DNA from: Halomonas dongshanensis
GTDB taxonomy: Bacteria; Pseudomonadota; Gammaproteobacteria; Pseudomonadales; Halomonadaceae
Direction of reading: 5' to 3'
Assembly (NCBI RefSeq): GCF_024790395.1
Contig: NZ_JAJISC010000005.1
Location: 248,001 to 312,000, forward strand
DNA: 64,000 nt
Both the position numbers and the translations under genes were made by a program. The notes beneath the pieces were generated by a model that saw nothing but the letters and a program-made list of their open reading frames with translations, was not told the origin of the DNA and made no database searches. This document shows positions 37,309 through 45,754 of this stretch, piece by piece. Positions within the stretch are counted from its first letter, which is position 1, and the number at the start of each line of letters is the position of its first letter.

Positions 37309-38526
37309 ATGAACCTACATAAAAAACCGCTAACCGTGGCTGTCGCCTTGGTCTCGCTTGCCGTCATGGCCAGCGCTCAGGCCGAGATCAGCGATGGCGA
37401 AGTTCGCATTGGCTATCTTGCCGATATGTCCGGTACCTACCGCGATCTGGGCGGCCCAGGTGGGCTTGCAGCACTTGAGATGGCCGTGGCCGATTTCGGC
37501 GGTAGCGTCAACGGCGCACCCATCGTGGTGTTCAGCGCTGATGATCGCAACAGCGCTGATGTAGGTGCCAATACGGTGCGCGAGTGGATCGATCAGCGCA
37601 ACGTCGATCTGGTCGCGGGGCTGGTGGCCTCTTCGGTGGTCATCGCCGCAACAAGGGTGTTGGAGGAGAACGGTGGGCTTGGGATCGTGTCTGGCGCGGC
37701 GGCATCGAGCATCACCAACGAGCACTGCACGCCCAATCACATTCATTGGGTCTACGATACCTATCCTCTGGCCAACGGCACGGCCAAGGCCATCGTCGAG
37801 CAGGGCGGTGATAGCTGGTTCCTGCTTACCGCCGACTACGCCTTCGGCCACGCTCTCGAAGCCGATGTCACCAAGGTGGTAGAGGAGAACGGTGGCGAGA
37901 TCGTCGGTAGTGTGCGCCACCCGTTCCCTACCAGCGATTTTTCTTCGTACATTCTGCAAGCCCAAGGATCGGGGGCGAGTATCGTCGGCTTGGCCAACGC
38001 CGGGGCCGATACGGTCAACGCCATCACGGCGGCGAGCCAGTTCGGCCTCACCCAGAGCGGGCAGCAGCTCGCCGGGCTCTTGGTCTTCCTCAACGACGTT
38101 CACGCCATGGGTCTCGACGATACCCAGGGGCTGCTGCTCACCACCGGCTGGTACTGGGACATGGATGAGGCCTCGCGCGAATGGGCCCAGCGCTATTTCG
38201 ATGAGGTGGGACGTATGCCGACCATGGTTCAGGCGGGCATCTACTCGAGCACCATGCACTATCTTCAGGCAGTAGAGGCAGCCGACACCGACGACCCCGC
38301 GACCGTGCGCGCTACGATGGCCGAGGCGCCCATCGAGGACTTCTTCGCGCGTAACGGGCGCATTCGTGAAGATGGTCGTATGGTGCACGACATGTATCTG
38401 GCCCAGGTCAAAACGCCCGAAGCCTCTACCGGCGAGTGGGATCTCTACGAGATTCTCAGCACCATTCCCGCCGAAGAGGCTTACCGCCCCCTTACCGAGA
38501 GCCAGTGCAAGCTGGTCAATCGCTGA
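37309..38526 (+). CDS. Periplasmic substrate-binding protein of the Liv-type transporter
   Basis: A 405-residue type 1 periplasmic binding protein. Signal peptide MNLHKKPLTVAVALVSLAVMASAQA, then the family start VRIGYLADMSGTYRDLGGPGGLAALEMAV. Further family segments: DLVAGLVASSVVIAATRVLEENG, HWVYDTYPLANGTAKAIVEQGGDSWFLLTADYAFGHALE, and FPTSDFSSYILQAQGSGASIVGLANAG. This subgroup is somewhat different from classical LivJ/LivK, and could bind other amino acids, amides or carboxylates. It has no Cys lipobox, so it is soluble in the periplasm. Confidence 0.9.
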   Translation: MNLHKKPLTVAVALVSLAVMASAQAEISDGEVRIGYLADMSGTYRDLGGPGGLAALEMAVADFGGSVNGAPIVVFSADDRNSADVGANTVREWIDQRNVDLVAGLVASSVVIAATRVLEENGGLGIVSGAAASSITNEHCTPNHIHWVYDTYPLANGTAKAIVEQGGDSWFLLTADYAFGHALEADVTKVVEENGGEIVGSVRHPFPTSDFSSYILQAQGSGASIVGLANAGADTVNAITAASQFGLTQSGQQLAGLLVFLNDVHAMGLDDTQGLLLTTGWYWDMDEASREWAQRYFDEVGRMPTMVQAGIYSSTMHYLQAVEAADTDDPATVRATMAEAPIEDFFARNGRIREDGRMVHDMYLAQVKTPEASTGEWDLYEILSTIPAEEAYRPLTESQCKLVNR

Positions 38527-38544
38527 TTTTCTGTTGGGGGCGGT

Positions 38545-39432
38545 ATGACAACACTACTGGGTGTGCCCATCGCCGTGTTCATGGGCCAGCTGACGCTGGG
38601 GCTGGTCAATGGGGCTTTCTACGCCTTGTTGAGTCTGGGCCTCGCGGTGATATTTGGCCTGCTCAAGATCGTCAACTTTGCCCATGGCGCCCAGTACATG
38701 CTGGGCGCTTTCGCGGCCCTTTTGAGCATGCGCTATTTCGGCACCAACTACTGGGCGGCTTTGGTCTTGGTGCCGCTGGTGATCGGTGGGCTAGGGATGC
38801 TGCTCGAGCGCTTCTTGCTGCGCCGTATCGCCCATCTCGATCATCTTTATGGGCTGCTGTTGACCTTCGGTTTGGCGCTGATCTTCGAGGGCACCTTGGT
38901 CAACTTCTTTGGCGTATCGGGCGCGCGCTATGCCACGCCCGAGGCGTTGCAAGGTGGGCTCAATCTGGGCTTCATGTTCCTGCCAACTTATCGCGCCTGG
39001 GTGCTCGTGGCAGCGCTTGGGATGTGCCTATTCACCTGGTTCATGATCGAGCGCACGCGCTTGGGGGCCTACCTGCGCGCGGGTACCGAAAACGCCGCGC
39101 TGATGCAGGCTTTCGGCGTCAACGTGCCGCTGCTGGTCACCCTGACCTACGGTTTTGGCGTGGGGCTTGCGGCCTTTGCTGGGGTATTGGCCGCGCCGCT
39201 CTATCCCGTTTCGCCGACCATGGGGTCGAGCCTTTTGATCGTGGTCTTCGCCGTGGTGGTAATCGGCGGCATGGGCTCGATTTTGGGAGCGATCGTCACT
39301 GGTCTCGCGATGGGCGTGATCGAAGGGCTAACCAAGGTGTACTACCCCGAGGCCGCCAATACGGTGATCTTCTTGGTGATGATTCTCGTACTCCTGCTGC
39401 GCCCGGCAGGACTCTTTGGTAAGGAGGCCTAG
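38545..39432 (+). CDS. livH: Liv-type ABC transporter permease LivH
   Basis: A 295-residue inner-membrane permease with about eight helices. Family features: LVNGAFYALLSLGLAVIFGLLKIVNFAHGAQYMLGAF at the N-terminus, the cytoplasmic EAA-like loop RTRLGAYLRAGTENAALMQAFGVN, and VVIGGMGSILGAIVTGLAMGVIEG towards the C-terminus. Located between the binding protein and LivM genes, 18 bases after the former. Confidence 0.94.
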   Translation: MTTLLGVPIAVFMGQLTLGLVNGAFYALLSLGLAVIFGLLKIVNFAHGAQYMLGAFAALLSMRYFGTNYWAALVLVPLVIGGLGMLLERFLLRRIAHLDHLYGLLLTFGLALIFEGTLVNFFGVSGARYATPEALQGGLNLGFMFLPTYRAWVLVAALGMCLFTWFMIERTRLGAYLRAGTENAALMQAFGVNVPLLVTLTYGFGVGLAAFAGVLAAPLYPVSPTMGSSLLIVVFAVVVIGGMGSILGAIVTGLAMGVIEGLTKVYYPEAANTVIFLVMILVLLLRPAGLFGKEA

Positions 39433-39434
39433 CC

Positions 39435-40436
39435 ATGAGCCAGCCCATCGACACCGCCGCTGGCGCGCTACCCTCGGCGGTGGCGGCCCGCAGGCGCCGC
39501 GAACGCCTGCGCCACGGCGCTTTCTACCTGGCGCTCTTGGCGCTGGGGCTCGTTGCGCCGCTGTTCGTCTATCCGGTCTTTTTAATGAAGATTCTCTGCT
39601 TTGCGCTCTTCGCCTGCGCCTTCAACCTCCTGCTGGGCTACGTAGGGCTGCTCTCGTTCGGCCATGCGGCCTTTCTCGCCACCGGCGGCTATGTCACCGG
39701 CTACTTGCTGGCGAGCCACCCGGGGCTTACCCCGGAGCTCGGCATATTGGCAGGCACGCTTGCTGCGACGGTGCTGGGCGCCCTTTTTGGCGTGCTGTCT
39801 ATTCGCCGCCAGGGCATTTACTTTGCCATGGTGACGCTAGCGCTGGCCCAATTGGTGTTCTTTGGGTATCTCCAGGCGCCGTTCACCGGCGGCGAGGATG
39901 GCTTGCATGGGGTGGCGCGTGGTGAGCTCTTTGGCGTGATCAGCCTGCGCGGCAATTTGAGCATGTACTACTTCGTTTTCGGCGTCTTCCTGCTCGGTTT
40001 TCTACTCATCTGGCGCACCGTGCACTCACCCTTTGGCCAGGTGCTAAAAGCCATTCGCGAAAACGAACCCCGCGCCGTATCGCTAGGCTACAACGCCGAC
40101 GCCTACAAGCTCGTGGCCTTCGTGATCTCGGCCGCGCTGGCAGGGCTTGCCGGTGCTACTAAAACGCTGGTATTCCAGCTTGCCTCGCTCACCGATGCCC
40201 ACTGGCACATGTCCGGTGAGGTGATTCTGATGACCCTACTTGGCGGTGTCGGCACGCTTTTTGGCCCGCTGGTCGGGGCGAGCCTGGTCGTGAGCCTACA
40301 GCACATGCTGGCCCAATCGCCTTTGGGCAACTGGGTGGACGTGGTGCTAGGCGCCATTTTCGTGCTCTGCGTTCTAAGCTTTCGCAGCGGCATCGTCGGC
40401 GAAGCGGTCAAACTCTACCGCAAGAATTTCAAATAG
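39435..40436 (+). CDS. livM: Liv-type ABC transporter permease LivM
   Basis: A 333-residue permease with about nine helices and a cytoplasmic basic N-terminus (AARRRRERLRHG). Family features: NLLLGYVGLLSFGHAAFLATGGYVTGYLL, the coupling loop SPFGQVLKAIRENEPRAVSLGYNADAYKLVAFVISAALAGLAGA, and MTLLGGVGTLFGPLVGASLVV. AAGGAGG at the end of livH is its ribosome-binding site. Completes the importer. Confidence 0.94.
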   Translation: MSQPIDTAAGALPSAVAARRRRERLRHGAFYLALLALGLVAPLFVYPVFLMKILCFALFACAFNLLLGYVGLLSFGHAAFLATGGYVTGYLLASHPGLTPELGILAGTLAATVLGALFGVLSIRRQGIYFAMVTLALAQLVFFGYLQAPFTGGEDGLHGVARGELFGVISLRGNLSMYYFVFGVFLLGFLLIWRTVHSPFGQVLKAIRENEPRAVSLGYNADAYKLVAFVISAALAGLAGATKTLVFQLASLTDAHWHMSGEVILMTLLGGVGTLFGPLVGASLVVSLQHMLAQSPLGNWVDVVLGAIFVLCVLSFRSGIVGEAVKLYRKNFK

Positions 40437-40513
40437 GGCGTGTCAGCGCTCTGTGAGTCTACGGCCAAAGTCGAGCCTGGCGTGGTTGCGCCTTCTCTAG
40501 CAGCGTAATAAGT

Positions 40514-40529
40514 TAACGTTAACGTCAAC
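40514..40529. promoter_or_regulatory. Second LiuR operator, upstream of the valine-branch genes
   Basis: TTAACGTTAACGTCAA matches the liuR palindrome at 14 of 16 positions, with the ten-base core ACGTTAACGT identical. It lies 128 bases before the acyl-CoA dehydrogenase start, in the 220-base gap after livM. Confidence 0.65.
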
Positions 40530-40597
40530 GTGCGTCATGGTGGCAGTCAAACGCTGGATTTTGTTCATGGCCGAACACCGACGATTAGCACTCAACC

Positions 40598-40606
40598 AAT
40601 AACAAC
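40598..40606 (+). promoter_or_regulatory. CA-type motif before the acyl-CoA dehydrogenase
   Basis: AATAACAAC followed by GAAG, 50 bases upstream of the ATG at 40657; third plus-strand copy of the AAY-repeat element. Confidence 0.35.
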
Positions 40607-40656
40607 GAAGCGCTCGGCAGGCGGTACATCGCCCGGGCGCGGCGGAGAAGAGCCGT

Positions 40657-41811
40657 ATGAACTTCGAGTTGAACGACGACCAGGTCGCCTTTGCCGATAT
40701 GGCGCGCGATTTTGCCAACCGCGAGCTTGCACCCCACGCGGCAGAGTGGGACCGCGAGGCGCACTTTCCCGTCGAGGTGATCAAGCGCGCCGGTGAGCTT
40801 GGGTTCTGCTCGCTCTATGCCCCCGAGCGAGTGAGCGGGCTTGGCCTTTCGCGTCTGGACGCCAGCATCATCTTCGAGCAGCTCGCCATGGGCTGCACCT
40901 CCACTACCGCCTATCTCACCATTCACAACATGGTGACCTGGATGGTCGCACGCTTTGGCCGCGATGAGGTGGTCGACGATCTGGGCGTGCGCCTGGCGAC
41001 CGGCGAGCTTTTGGGTTCGTACTGCCTGACCGAGCCAGGGGCGGGGTCGGATGCCGCCGCGCTCAAGAGCAGCGCAACACGCGACGGTGACGCCTACGTT
41101 CTCAACGGCAGCAAGATCTTCATTTCTGGCGCCGGGAGCACCGATGTGCTCGTAGTGATGGCGCGCAGCGGCGGCGAGGGGGCGGGCGGCGTCAGCGCCT
41201 TTATCGTCGATGCTCATAGCGCCGGCATCAGCTACGGGCGTAAAGAGGAGAAGATGGGCTGGAACAGCCAACCTACGCGTATGGTGAACTTCGATAACGT
41301 CCGCGTGCCGCTTGGTCACCTTCTGGGCGAGGAGGGCGAAGGCTTCAAGATTGCCATGAAAGGGCTCGACGGCGGGCGCATCAATATCGCTACCTGCTCG
41401 CTCGGTACCGCTCAGCAGGCGCTCAACGCCGCGCGTGACTATCTGCGCGAGCGCCACCAGTTTGGCAAACGCCTGGCCGAGTTTCAGGGGCTACAGTTTC
41501 GCTTGGCCGACATGGTCACCGAGCTTGTCGCCGCGCGCCAGCTGGTGCGGATGGCGGCGTGCAAGCTCGACGACGGCCACCCCGAGGCCAGTGCCTACTG
41601 CGCCATGGCCAAGCGCTTTGCCACCGACGTAGGCTTCAAGGTGTGCGACGAAGCGCTCCAGCTTCACGGTGGCAACGGTTACATTCGCGAATACCCCTTG
41701 GAGCGCCACGTGCGCGATACCCGCGTGCATCGCATACTCGAAGGCACCAACGAGATCATGCGCCTGATCGTGGCCCGCCGCGTACTGACCGAAGGCGCTG
41801 CCGAATTCTAA
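40657..41811 (+). CDS. Acyl-CoA dehydrogenase, probably isobutyryl-CoA dehydrogenase
   Basis: A 384-residue FAD acyl-CoA dehydrogenase. Signature 1 SYCLTEPGAGSDAAALKSS near residue 125; signature 2 LQLHGGNGYIREYPLERHVRDTRVHRILEGTNEIMRLIV with the catalytic Glu expected in LEGTNE. The sequence around KEEKMGWNSQPTRMVNFDNVRVP is like isobutyryl-CoA/short-branched dehydrogenases. With the next two genes it would form methacrylyl-CoA in valine degradation. GGCGGAGAAGAG lies upstream of the ATG. Substrate is inferred from neighbours. Confidence 0.9.
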   Translation: MNFELNDDQVAFADMARDFANRELAPHAAEWDREAHFPVEVIKRAGELGFCSLYAPERVSGLGLSRLDASIIFEQLAMGCTSTTAYLTIHNMVTWMVARFGRDEVVDDLGVRLATGELLGSYCLTEPGAGSDAAALKSSATRDGDAYVLNGSKIFISGAGSTDVLVVMARSGGEGAGGVSAFIVDAHSAGISYGRKEEKMGWNSQPTRMVNFDNVRVPLGHLLGEEGEGFKIAMKGLDGGRINIATCSLGTAQQALNAARDYLRERHQFGKRLAEFQGLQFRLADMVTELVAARQLVRMAACKLDDGHPEASAYCAMAKRFATDVGFKVCDEALQLHGGNGYIREYPLERHVRDTRVHRILEGTNEIMRLIVARRVLTEGAAEF

Positions 41812-41825
41812 CGGAGAGGGTAAAC

Positions 41826-42950
41826 GTGAACATGGAGTATGTGACATTCATCGAACATGCCACCGCCGATGGCCACCGCATTGGCGAAATCAGGCTCAAC
41901 GCCGAGCGCTCGCTCAATGCGCTGACGCTCGACATGATCGATCTCATTCTGCCTCAGCTCGAACGCTGGGCCAGCGACGAGCGGCTGCAAGCGGTGCTGT
42001 TGGATAGCGAAGGCGACAAGGCATTTTGCGCCGGGGGCGATGTGGTCAATCTTTACCGTGCGATCGTGGGTGAGGGCGAGCCGGACTTTCCAGAGCGCTT
42101 TTTCGAGCGTGAATATCGCCTCGACTACTACATGCATACCTACCCCAAACCGATCATCTGTTGGGGAAACGGCATCGTCATGGGCGGCGGTATGGGGCTA
42201 CTCAGCGCCAGCAGCCACCGGGTGGTGACCGAAACCTCGCGCCTGGCAATGCCCGAAGTCACTATCGGGCTTTACCCGGATGTCGGCGCCAGCTGGTTTC
42301 TCAACCGCCTGCCTCACGCCATCGGGCGTTTTTTAGCGCTGACGGGAAGCCCGGTCAACGCCCGCGATGCGCTCTGGCTTGGGCTTGCCGACCGTGGCAT
42401 CGAGAGTAGCCAGCGTGAGGCGCTAATCGATCAGCTCAAGCGCGCGGCCTGGGGTGAGGGAGAGCACACCGATGCCCACGGCGTCGTCAACGCCACCCTG
42501 CGCGAGCTCGAAGAGGCCTCGCGGCCTGCGTTCCAAACGCTTTCTTCCCCCATCAAAGAGGCCGACGAACACCTTCGCGCGATGATGGATCACGACACCA
42601 CCGAGCAGACGGTAGCGGCGATTCTACGCGCCGAAAGCGAAGCGCCCTGGCTGCAAAAGGCCCAGGCGACGCTGGCCCACGGAAGTCCCGTCTCGATTCG
42701 CTTGATCGATGCCCAGTTAAAGCGCGCGCGGCATATGTCGCTGGCCGAGGTGTTTCGCGCCGAGCTTGCGCTATCGGTGCAGTGCTGCCGCCACCGCGAG
42801 TTTCCCGAAGGGGTGCGGGCGCTGCTGGTCGACAAGGATCGTCAACCGGCGTGGACCTATACCGAGGTAAGCGATGTGGAAGACGCCTATATCGAAGAGC
42901 TAATGCGCGAACCCTGGGAGCGTAACCCCCTTCACGACCTCGGCCGCTAG
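41826..42950 (+). CDS. 3-hydroxyisobutyryl-CoA hydrolase-like crotonase protein
   Basis: A 374-residue crotonase-family protein, much longer than ordinary enoyl-CoA hydratases (about 260) and matching the HIBCH group, which releases 3-hydroxyisobutyrate from its CoA ester in valine degradation. Seen: LNALTLDMIDLILPQLERW, AFCAGGDVVNLYR, KPIICWGNGIVMGGGMGL, MPEVTIGLYPDVGASWFLNRLP, and ECRH-like QCCRHREFPEGVRALLVDKDRQPAW at the C-terminus. GTG 41826 is preferred because GAGG lies six bases upstream; ATG 41832 is the alternative. Confidence 0.88.
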   Translation: MNMEYVTFIEHATADGHRIGEIRLNAERSLNALTLDMIDLILPQLERWASDERLQAVLLDSEGDKAFCAGGDVVNLYRAIVGEGEPDFPERFFEREYRLDYYMHTYPKPIICWGNGIVMGGGMGLLSASSHRVVTETSRLAMPEVTIGLYPDVGASWFLNRLPHAIGRFLALTGSPVNARDALWLGLADRGIESSQREALIDQLKRAAWGEGEHTDAHGVVNATLRELEEASRPAFQTLSSPIKEADEHLRAMMDHDTTEQTVAAILRAESEAPWLQKAQATLAHGSPVSIRLIDAQLKRARHMSLAEVFRAELALSVQCCRHREFPEGVRALLVDKDRQPAWTYTEVSDVEDAYIEELMREPWERNPLHDLGR

Positions 42951-42990
42951 GCCGGGGCAAGCTCACCCCACAACGTCAGGCGATGCGGAC

Positions 42991-42998
42991 AACAACAA
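42991..42998 (+). promoter_or_regulatory. CA-type motif overlapping the mmsB ribosome-binding site
   Basis: ACAACAACAAGGAG: the AAC repeat (42991-42998) runs straight into AAGGAG, 10 bases before the mmsB ATG. Confidence 0.4.
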
Positions 42999-43008
42999 GG
43001 AGCGCGTT

Positions 43009-43908
43009 ATGAGCAAGGTGGCATTTATAGGGCTAGGCAACATGGGTGGGCCAATGGCGGCCAACCTGGCCAAGGCGGGGCACGCGGTATGCGCCTTCGA
43101 TCTAGCAGCACCTGCCCTGGAAGAAGCGCGGCGCGCAGGCTGTGAGGTGGCGCGCTCGGCAGTTGATGCAAGCGAAGGCGCTGAGGTGGTCATCTCCATG
43201 CTGCCAGCGGGCCAGCATGTGCGGAGTCTCTACGTCGAGCAGGAAGAGGCGCTATTCGACGTGCTCGACGAAGGCACGCTGGTGATCGACTGCTCGACCA
43301 TCGATGCCCAAACCGCACGTTTCGTGGCCCGCGAAGGGCAGAAGCGCGGCATTGGCTTCATCGATGCCCCGGTATCCGGCGGCGTGGGCGGCGCCCAGGC
43401 GGGCGCGCTGACCTTCATCGTCGGTGGCAATGCGGCTCAGTTCGAGCGCGCCCAGCCGCTGCTGGCGGCCATGGGCAAGAATATCTTCCACGCCGGTGAT
43501 CACGGCGCGGGGCAAATCGCCAAGGCGTGTAACAACATGCTATTGGCGGTGCTAATGGCGGGCACCTGCGAGGCGATCAACATGGGAGTAAAAAACGGCC
43601 TCGACCCCGCCGTACTTTCCGAGATCATGAAGCAGAGCTCCGGCGGCAACTGGGCGCTCAACGTCTACAATCCCTATCCCGGCGTCATGGCGAACGCTCC
43701 GGCGTCGAAGGGTTACCAGGGGGGCTTCCAGGTCGATTTGATGATCAAGGATTTGGGCCTTGCCACCGATATCAGTCAGCAAAGCGCCGCCGCCATCCCC
43801 ATGGGCTCCGCCGCCCGTGCGCTGTTCACTCTGCACAAGGCAGGGGGCCATGGTAAACGCGACTTTTCGAGCTTGATGACGTTTTATCAGGGGGCGGATG
43901 AGGCATGA
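43009..43908 (+). CDS. mmsB: 3-hydroxyisobutyrate dehydrogenase
   Basis: A 299-residue NAD-dependent beta-hydroxyacid dehydrogenase that oxidises 3-hydroxyisobutyrate to methylmalonate semialdehyde. N-terminal Rossmann motif FIGLGNMGGPMAANLAKAGH, substrate loop DAPVSGGVGGAQAGALTFIVGG, and catalytic Lys in GQIAKACNNMLLA near residue 170. AAGGAG supports the start. The usual partner mmsA (semialdehyde dehydrogenase) is not adjacent within this window. Confidence 0.94.
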   Translation: MSKVAFIGLGNMGGPMAANLAKAGHAVCAFDLAAPALEEARRAGCEVARSAVDASEGAEVVISMLPAGQHVRSLYVEQEEALFDVLDEGTLVIDCSTIDAQTARFVAREGQKRGIGFIDAPVSGGVGGAQAGALTFIVGGNAAQFERAQPLLAAMGKNIFHAGDHGAGQIAKACNNMLLAVLMAGTCEAINMGVKNGLDPAVLSEIMKQSSGGNWALNVYNPYPGVMANAPASKGYQGGFQVDLMIKDLGLATDISQQSAAAIPMGSAARALFTLHKAGGHGKRDFSSLMTFYQGADEA

Positions 43909-43982
43909 AGGGTGCTTGTCAGTCTCTGGGAGGCGAGGCACACTCGTAGCCTTTACAACGTCATGATAAAACAAGGATTGCC

Positions 43983-44609
43983 ATGATCACGCTGTGGGGC
44001 CGTAAGAACTCGACCAACGTCAAGAAAGTCATGTGGGTGCTGCACGAGCTCGATCTCGCCTTCGAGCAGATTCAGGCAGGCGGGCAGTTCGGCATCAACG
44101 ATACCGCCGACTTCAAGAAGATGAACCCCAATGGCTTGGTGCCGCTACTGCGTGACGATGCCACCGATGCGCTGCTATGGGAGTCCAACACCATCGTGCG
44201 CTACCTTGCGGCGCAGTATGCCCCCAATGCGCTTTGGATCGACGACCCGGTGGCGCGGGCGAGTGCCGAGAAGTGGATGGATTGGTCCAGCGCCACGCTC
44301 TCGCCTGCCCACCGTGTGGTATTGCTGGCGCACATTCGTACCCCCGCCGAGCAGCGCGACAGCGCCCAGATTCAGGCCGGTCAGCAGGCGTTGGAGGCTC
44401 ACTTCGCGCTGCTCGACGATGCCCTGGCTAAGCACGCTTGGCTTGGCGGTGAGGCGTTTGGCCTTGCCGATATCAGCGTTGCCCCCTTCGTGTATAACCT
44501 ATGGAACTGTGGCCTTGAGTGGCAGCCGCGCCCGAACCTGCAGCGCTGGTACGATGCCCTCACCAAGCGCTCTGGGTTTCAAAAGGTCGTGATGATTCCG
44601 GTAACCTGA
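43983..44609 (+). CDS. Glutathione S-transferase family protein
   Basis: A 208-residue protein with the GST layout: an N-terminal thioredoxin-like domain ([31 protein letters not shown], then [12 protein letters not shown] and the glutathione-contacting [16 protein letters not shown]), and a helical C-terminal domain ([21 protein letters not shown]). It lacks a catalytic Tyr or Cys at the usual N-terminal spot and probably uses Ser/Asn. AAGGA precedes the ATG. Substrate unknown; it stands alone on the plus strand. Confidence 0.9.
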   Translation: MITLWGRKNSTNVKKVMWVLHELDLAFEQIQAGGQFGINDTADFKKMNPNGLVPLLRDDATDALLWESNTIVRYLAAQYAPNALWIDDPVARASAEKWMDWSSATLSPAHRVVLLAHIRTPAEQRDSAQIQAGQQALEAHFALLDDALAKHAWLGGEAFGLADISVAPFVYNLWNCGLEWQPRPNLQRWYDALTKRSGFQKVVMIPVT

Positions 44610-44642
44610 TGGTCGGCCATGGCGCCTAGGTTTTTGCGTTAC

Positions 44643-45551
44643 TCAAGGCTCGATCTTGGCCAGGGCGTCATCTAGCGACGTTAAAACGCGGCACGGAAGT
44701 GCGTGCCGTCTGCCTGCTGCGATCAATGGCGCCAATATCGCTTCGCGCTCGGTCACACGACCCGCCTCTACATCCTGCAGCATGGAGGCTTTGTTGTTCG
44801 CCGTGCGCGCGATTACACCCCACACCAACGCACGCCAAGCGGCCAGGTGCTCTTCGCTGTTCGGCGATGCAATGCCTTCGGCCTGCATTATCGCGGCAAC
44901 CTCCGCAATGACCGCCTCGACCCGCGCCGCATAGGGTGCGGCGCGTAGCTCGCCGTTACGTATGCCGTGCAGCGCCACCAGCGGGTTGATTGCGGCATTC
45001 ACGGCCAATTTCTGCCATAGGCGATCGCGAATATCGTCCACCGCCGTAGCCGCCATATTGGCACCGCTTAAGCATGACGCCAGCGCTTGTGCCAGTGCCG
45101 CGTAACGACGATGCAAGTCTCCTACAAACGTATGCCCACGGCCGGCATGCACGATGTGCGCCTCACTCACTACATAAGCACCTTCGGTCGTGGTAGCGCA
45201 GAGTACCGGGCCTGCCCATCTTTGGGTCAGCCTTGGCTGGGCTAAAAAGCCGTTTTGCCAAAGCACTAGCGGGGTTGAAGGCGGCAGAAGGGAAGCGATG
45301 GCATCGAGCGTCGCCTCGGCGGCCATGGCTTTGGTCGCGATATGAACGTAGTGGGGTGGCGCAGGCGCCTCGAGGGAGAGCTCGGCAGCGGTCAGCACGC
45401 GTAGCGACTGCGTGCATGATTCGCCATTGGGCGAGGTCAAAACCTGCCGGGCGGGTAGCGCGCGGCGGCCTATTAGCAAGGTCGTTGTCGTGGGCGAGAG
45501 CGAGTGTGCCAAAAGCCGCCCAATGGCGCCAGCGCCGAGAATCCAGTGCAT
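44643..45551 (-). CDS. panE: 2-dehydropantoate 2-reductase (ketopantoate reductase)
   Basis: About 302 residues. The N-terminal dinucleotide motif is WILGAGAIGRLLAHSL; the catalytic Lys is probably that in LWQKLAVNAAINPLVALHGIRNGEL near residue 180, and the C-terminal region holds NNKASMLQDVEAGRVTE, the family substrate motif with conserved Asn/Ser/Glu. Reduces ketopantoate to pantoate with NADPH in CoA synthesis. Start is either ATG 45551, which fits the family N-terminus, or ATG 45557. No clear ribosome-binding site. Convergent with the GST gene. Confidence 0.9.
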   Translation of the reverse strand: MHWILGAGAIGRLLAHSLSPTTTTLLIGRRALPARQVLTSPNGESCTQSLRVLTAAELSLEAPAPPHYVHIATKAMAAEATLDAIASLLPPSTPLVLWQNGFLAQPRLTQRWAGPVLCATTTEGAYVVSEAHIVHAGRGHTFVGDLHRRYAALAQALASCLSGANMAATAVDDIRDRLWQKLAVNAAINPLVALHGIRNGELRAAPYAARVEAVIAEVAAIMQAEGIASPNSEEHLAAWRALVWGVIARTANNKASMLQDVEAGRVTEREAILAPLIAAGRRHALPCRVLTSLDDALAKIEP

Positions 45552-45621
45552 CGTCATCGTCGTATCAATTGGGTGAAAAGAGGTAGGCCCGATTTGCCGT
45601 TATCATGGCGCTCTGCGCTGC

Positions 45622-45661
45622 CTCTTACAACGACTCTTACTTCGACTCTTAAAACCTCTTA
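45622..45661 (+). repeat. Four-copy CTCTTA repeat in the leader of the Nudix gene
   Basis: CTCTTA occurs at 45622, 45634, 45646 and 45656 (spacing 12, 12, 10), with linkers ACAACGA, CTTCGA and AAAC. The tract is rich in C, T and A and poor in G, resembling the leaders of pdxJ and rluF. Confidence 0.6.
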
Positions 45662-45665
45662 CAAC

Positions 45666-45749
45666 ATGAGCATGGCGCAAGAGGGGCTCGTCGTGGCATT
45701 CGATCCGCTAGACTGGGGGCGAACCTACCTGCAGCAGACACAAGGATGA
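45666..45749 (+). CDS. Possible 27-residue upstream ORF, overlapping the Nudix gene start region
   Basis: ATG at 45666 opens a 27-codon frame (begins MSMAQEGLVV, ends LQQTQG). Its stop TGA overlaps the first possible Nudix ATG at 45746 (ATGA), which suggests translational coupling. No family recognised. There is no good ribosome-binding site, so it may be chance. It would start right after the CTCTTA repeat. Confidence 0.25.
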   Translation: MSMAQEGLVVAFDPLDWGRTYLQQTQG

Positions 45750-45754
45750 ACGCT

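Noticed and set aside
38436..39422. 328-codon frame overlapping livH in another phase
   Set aside because: livH in the other frame has clear membrane helices and family motifs; the alternative is Arg/Gly-rich out-of-frame sequence.
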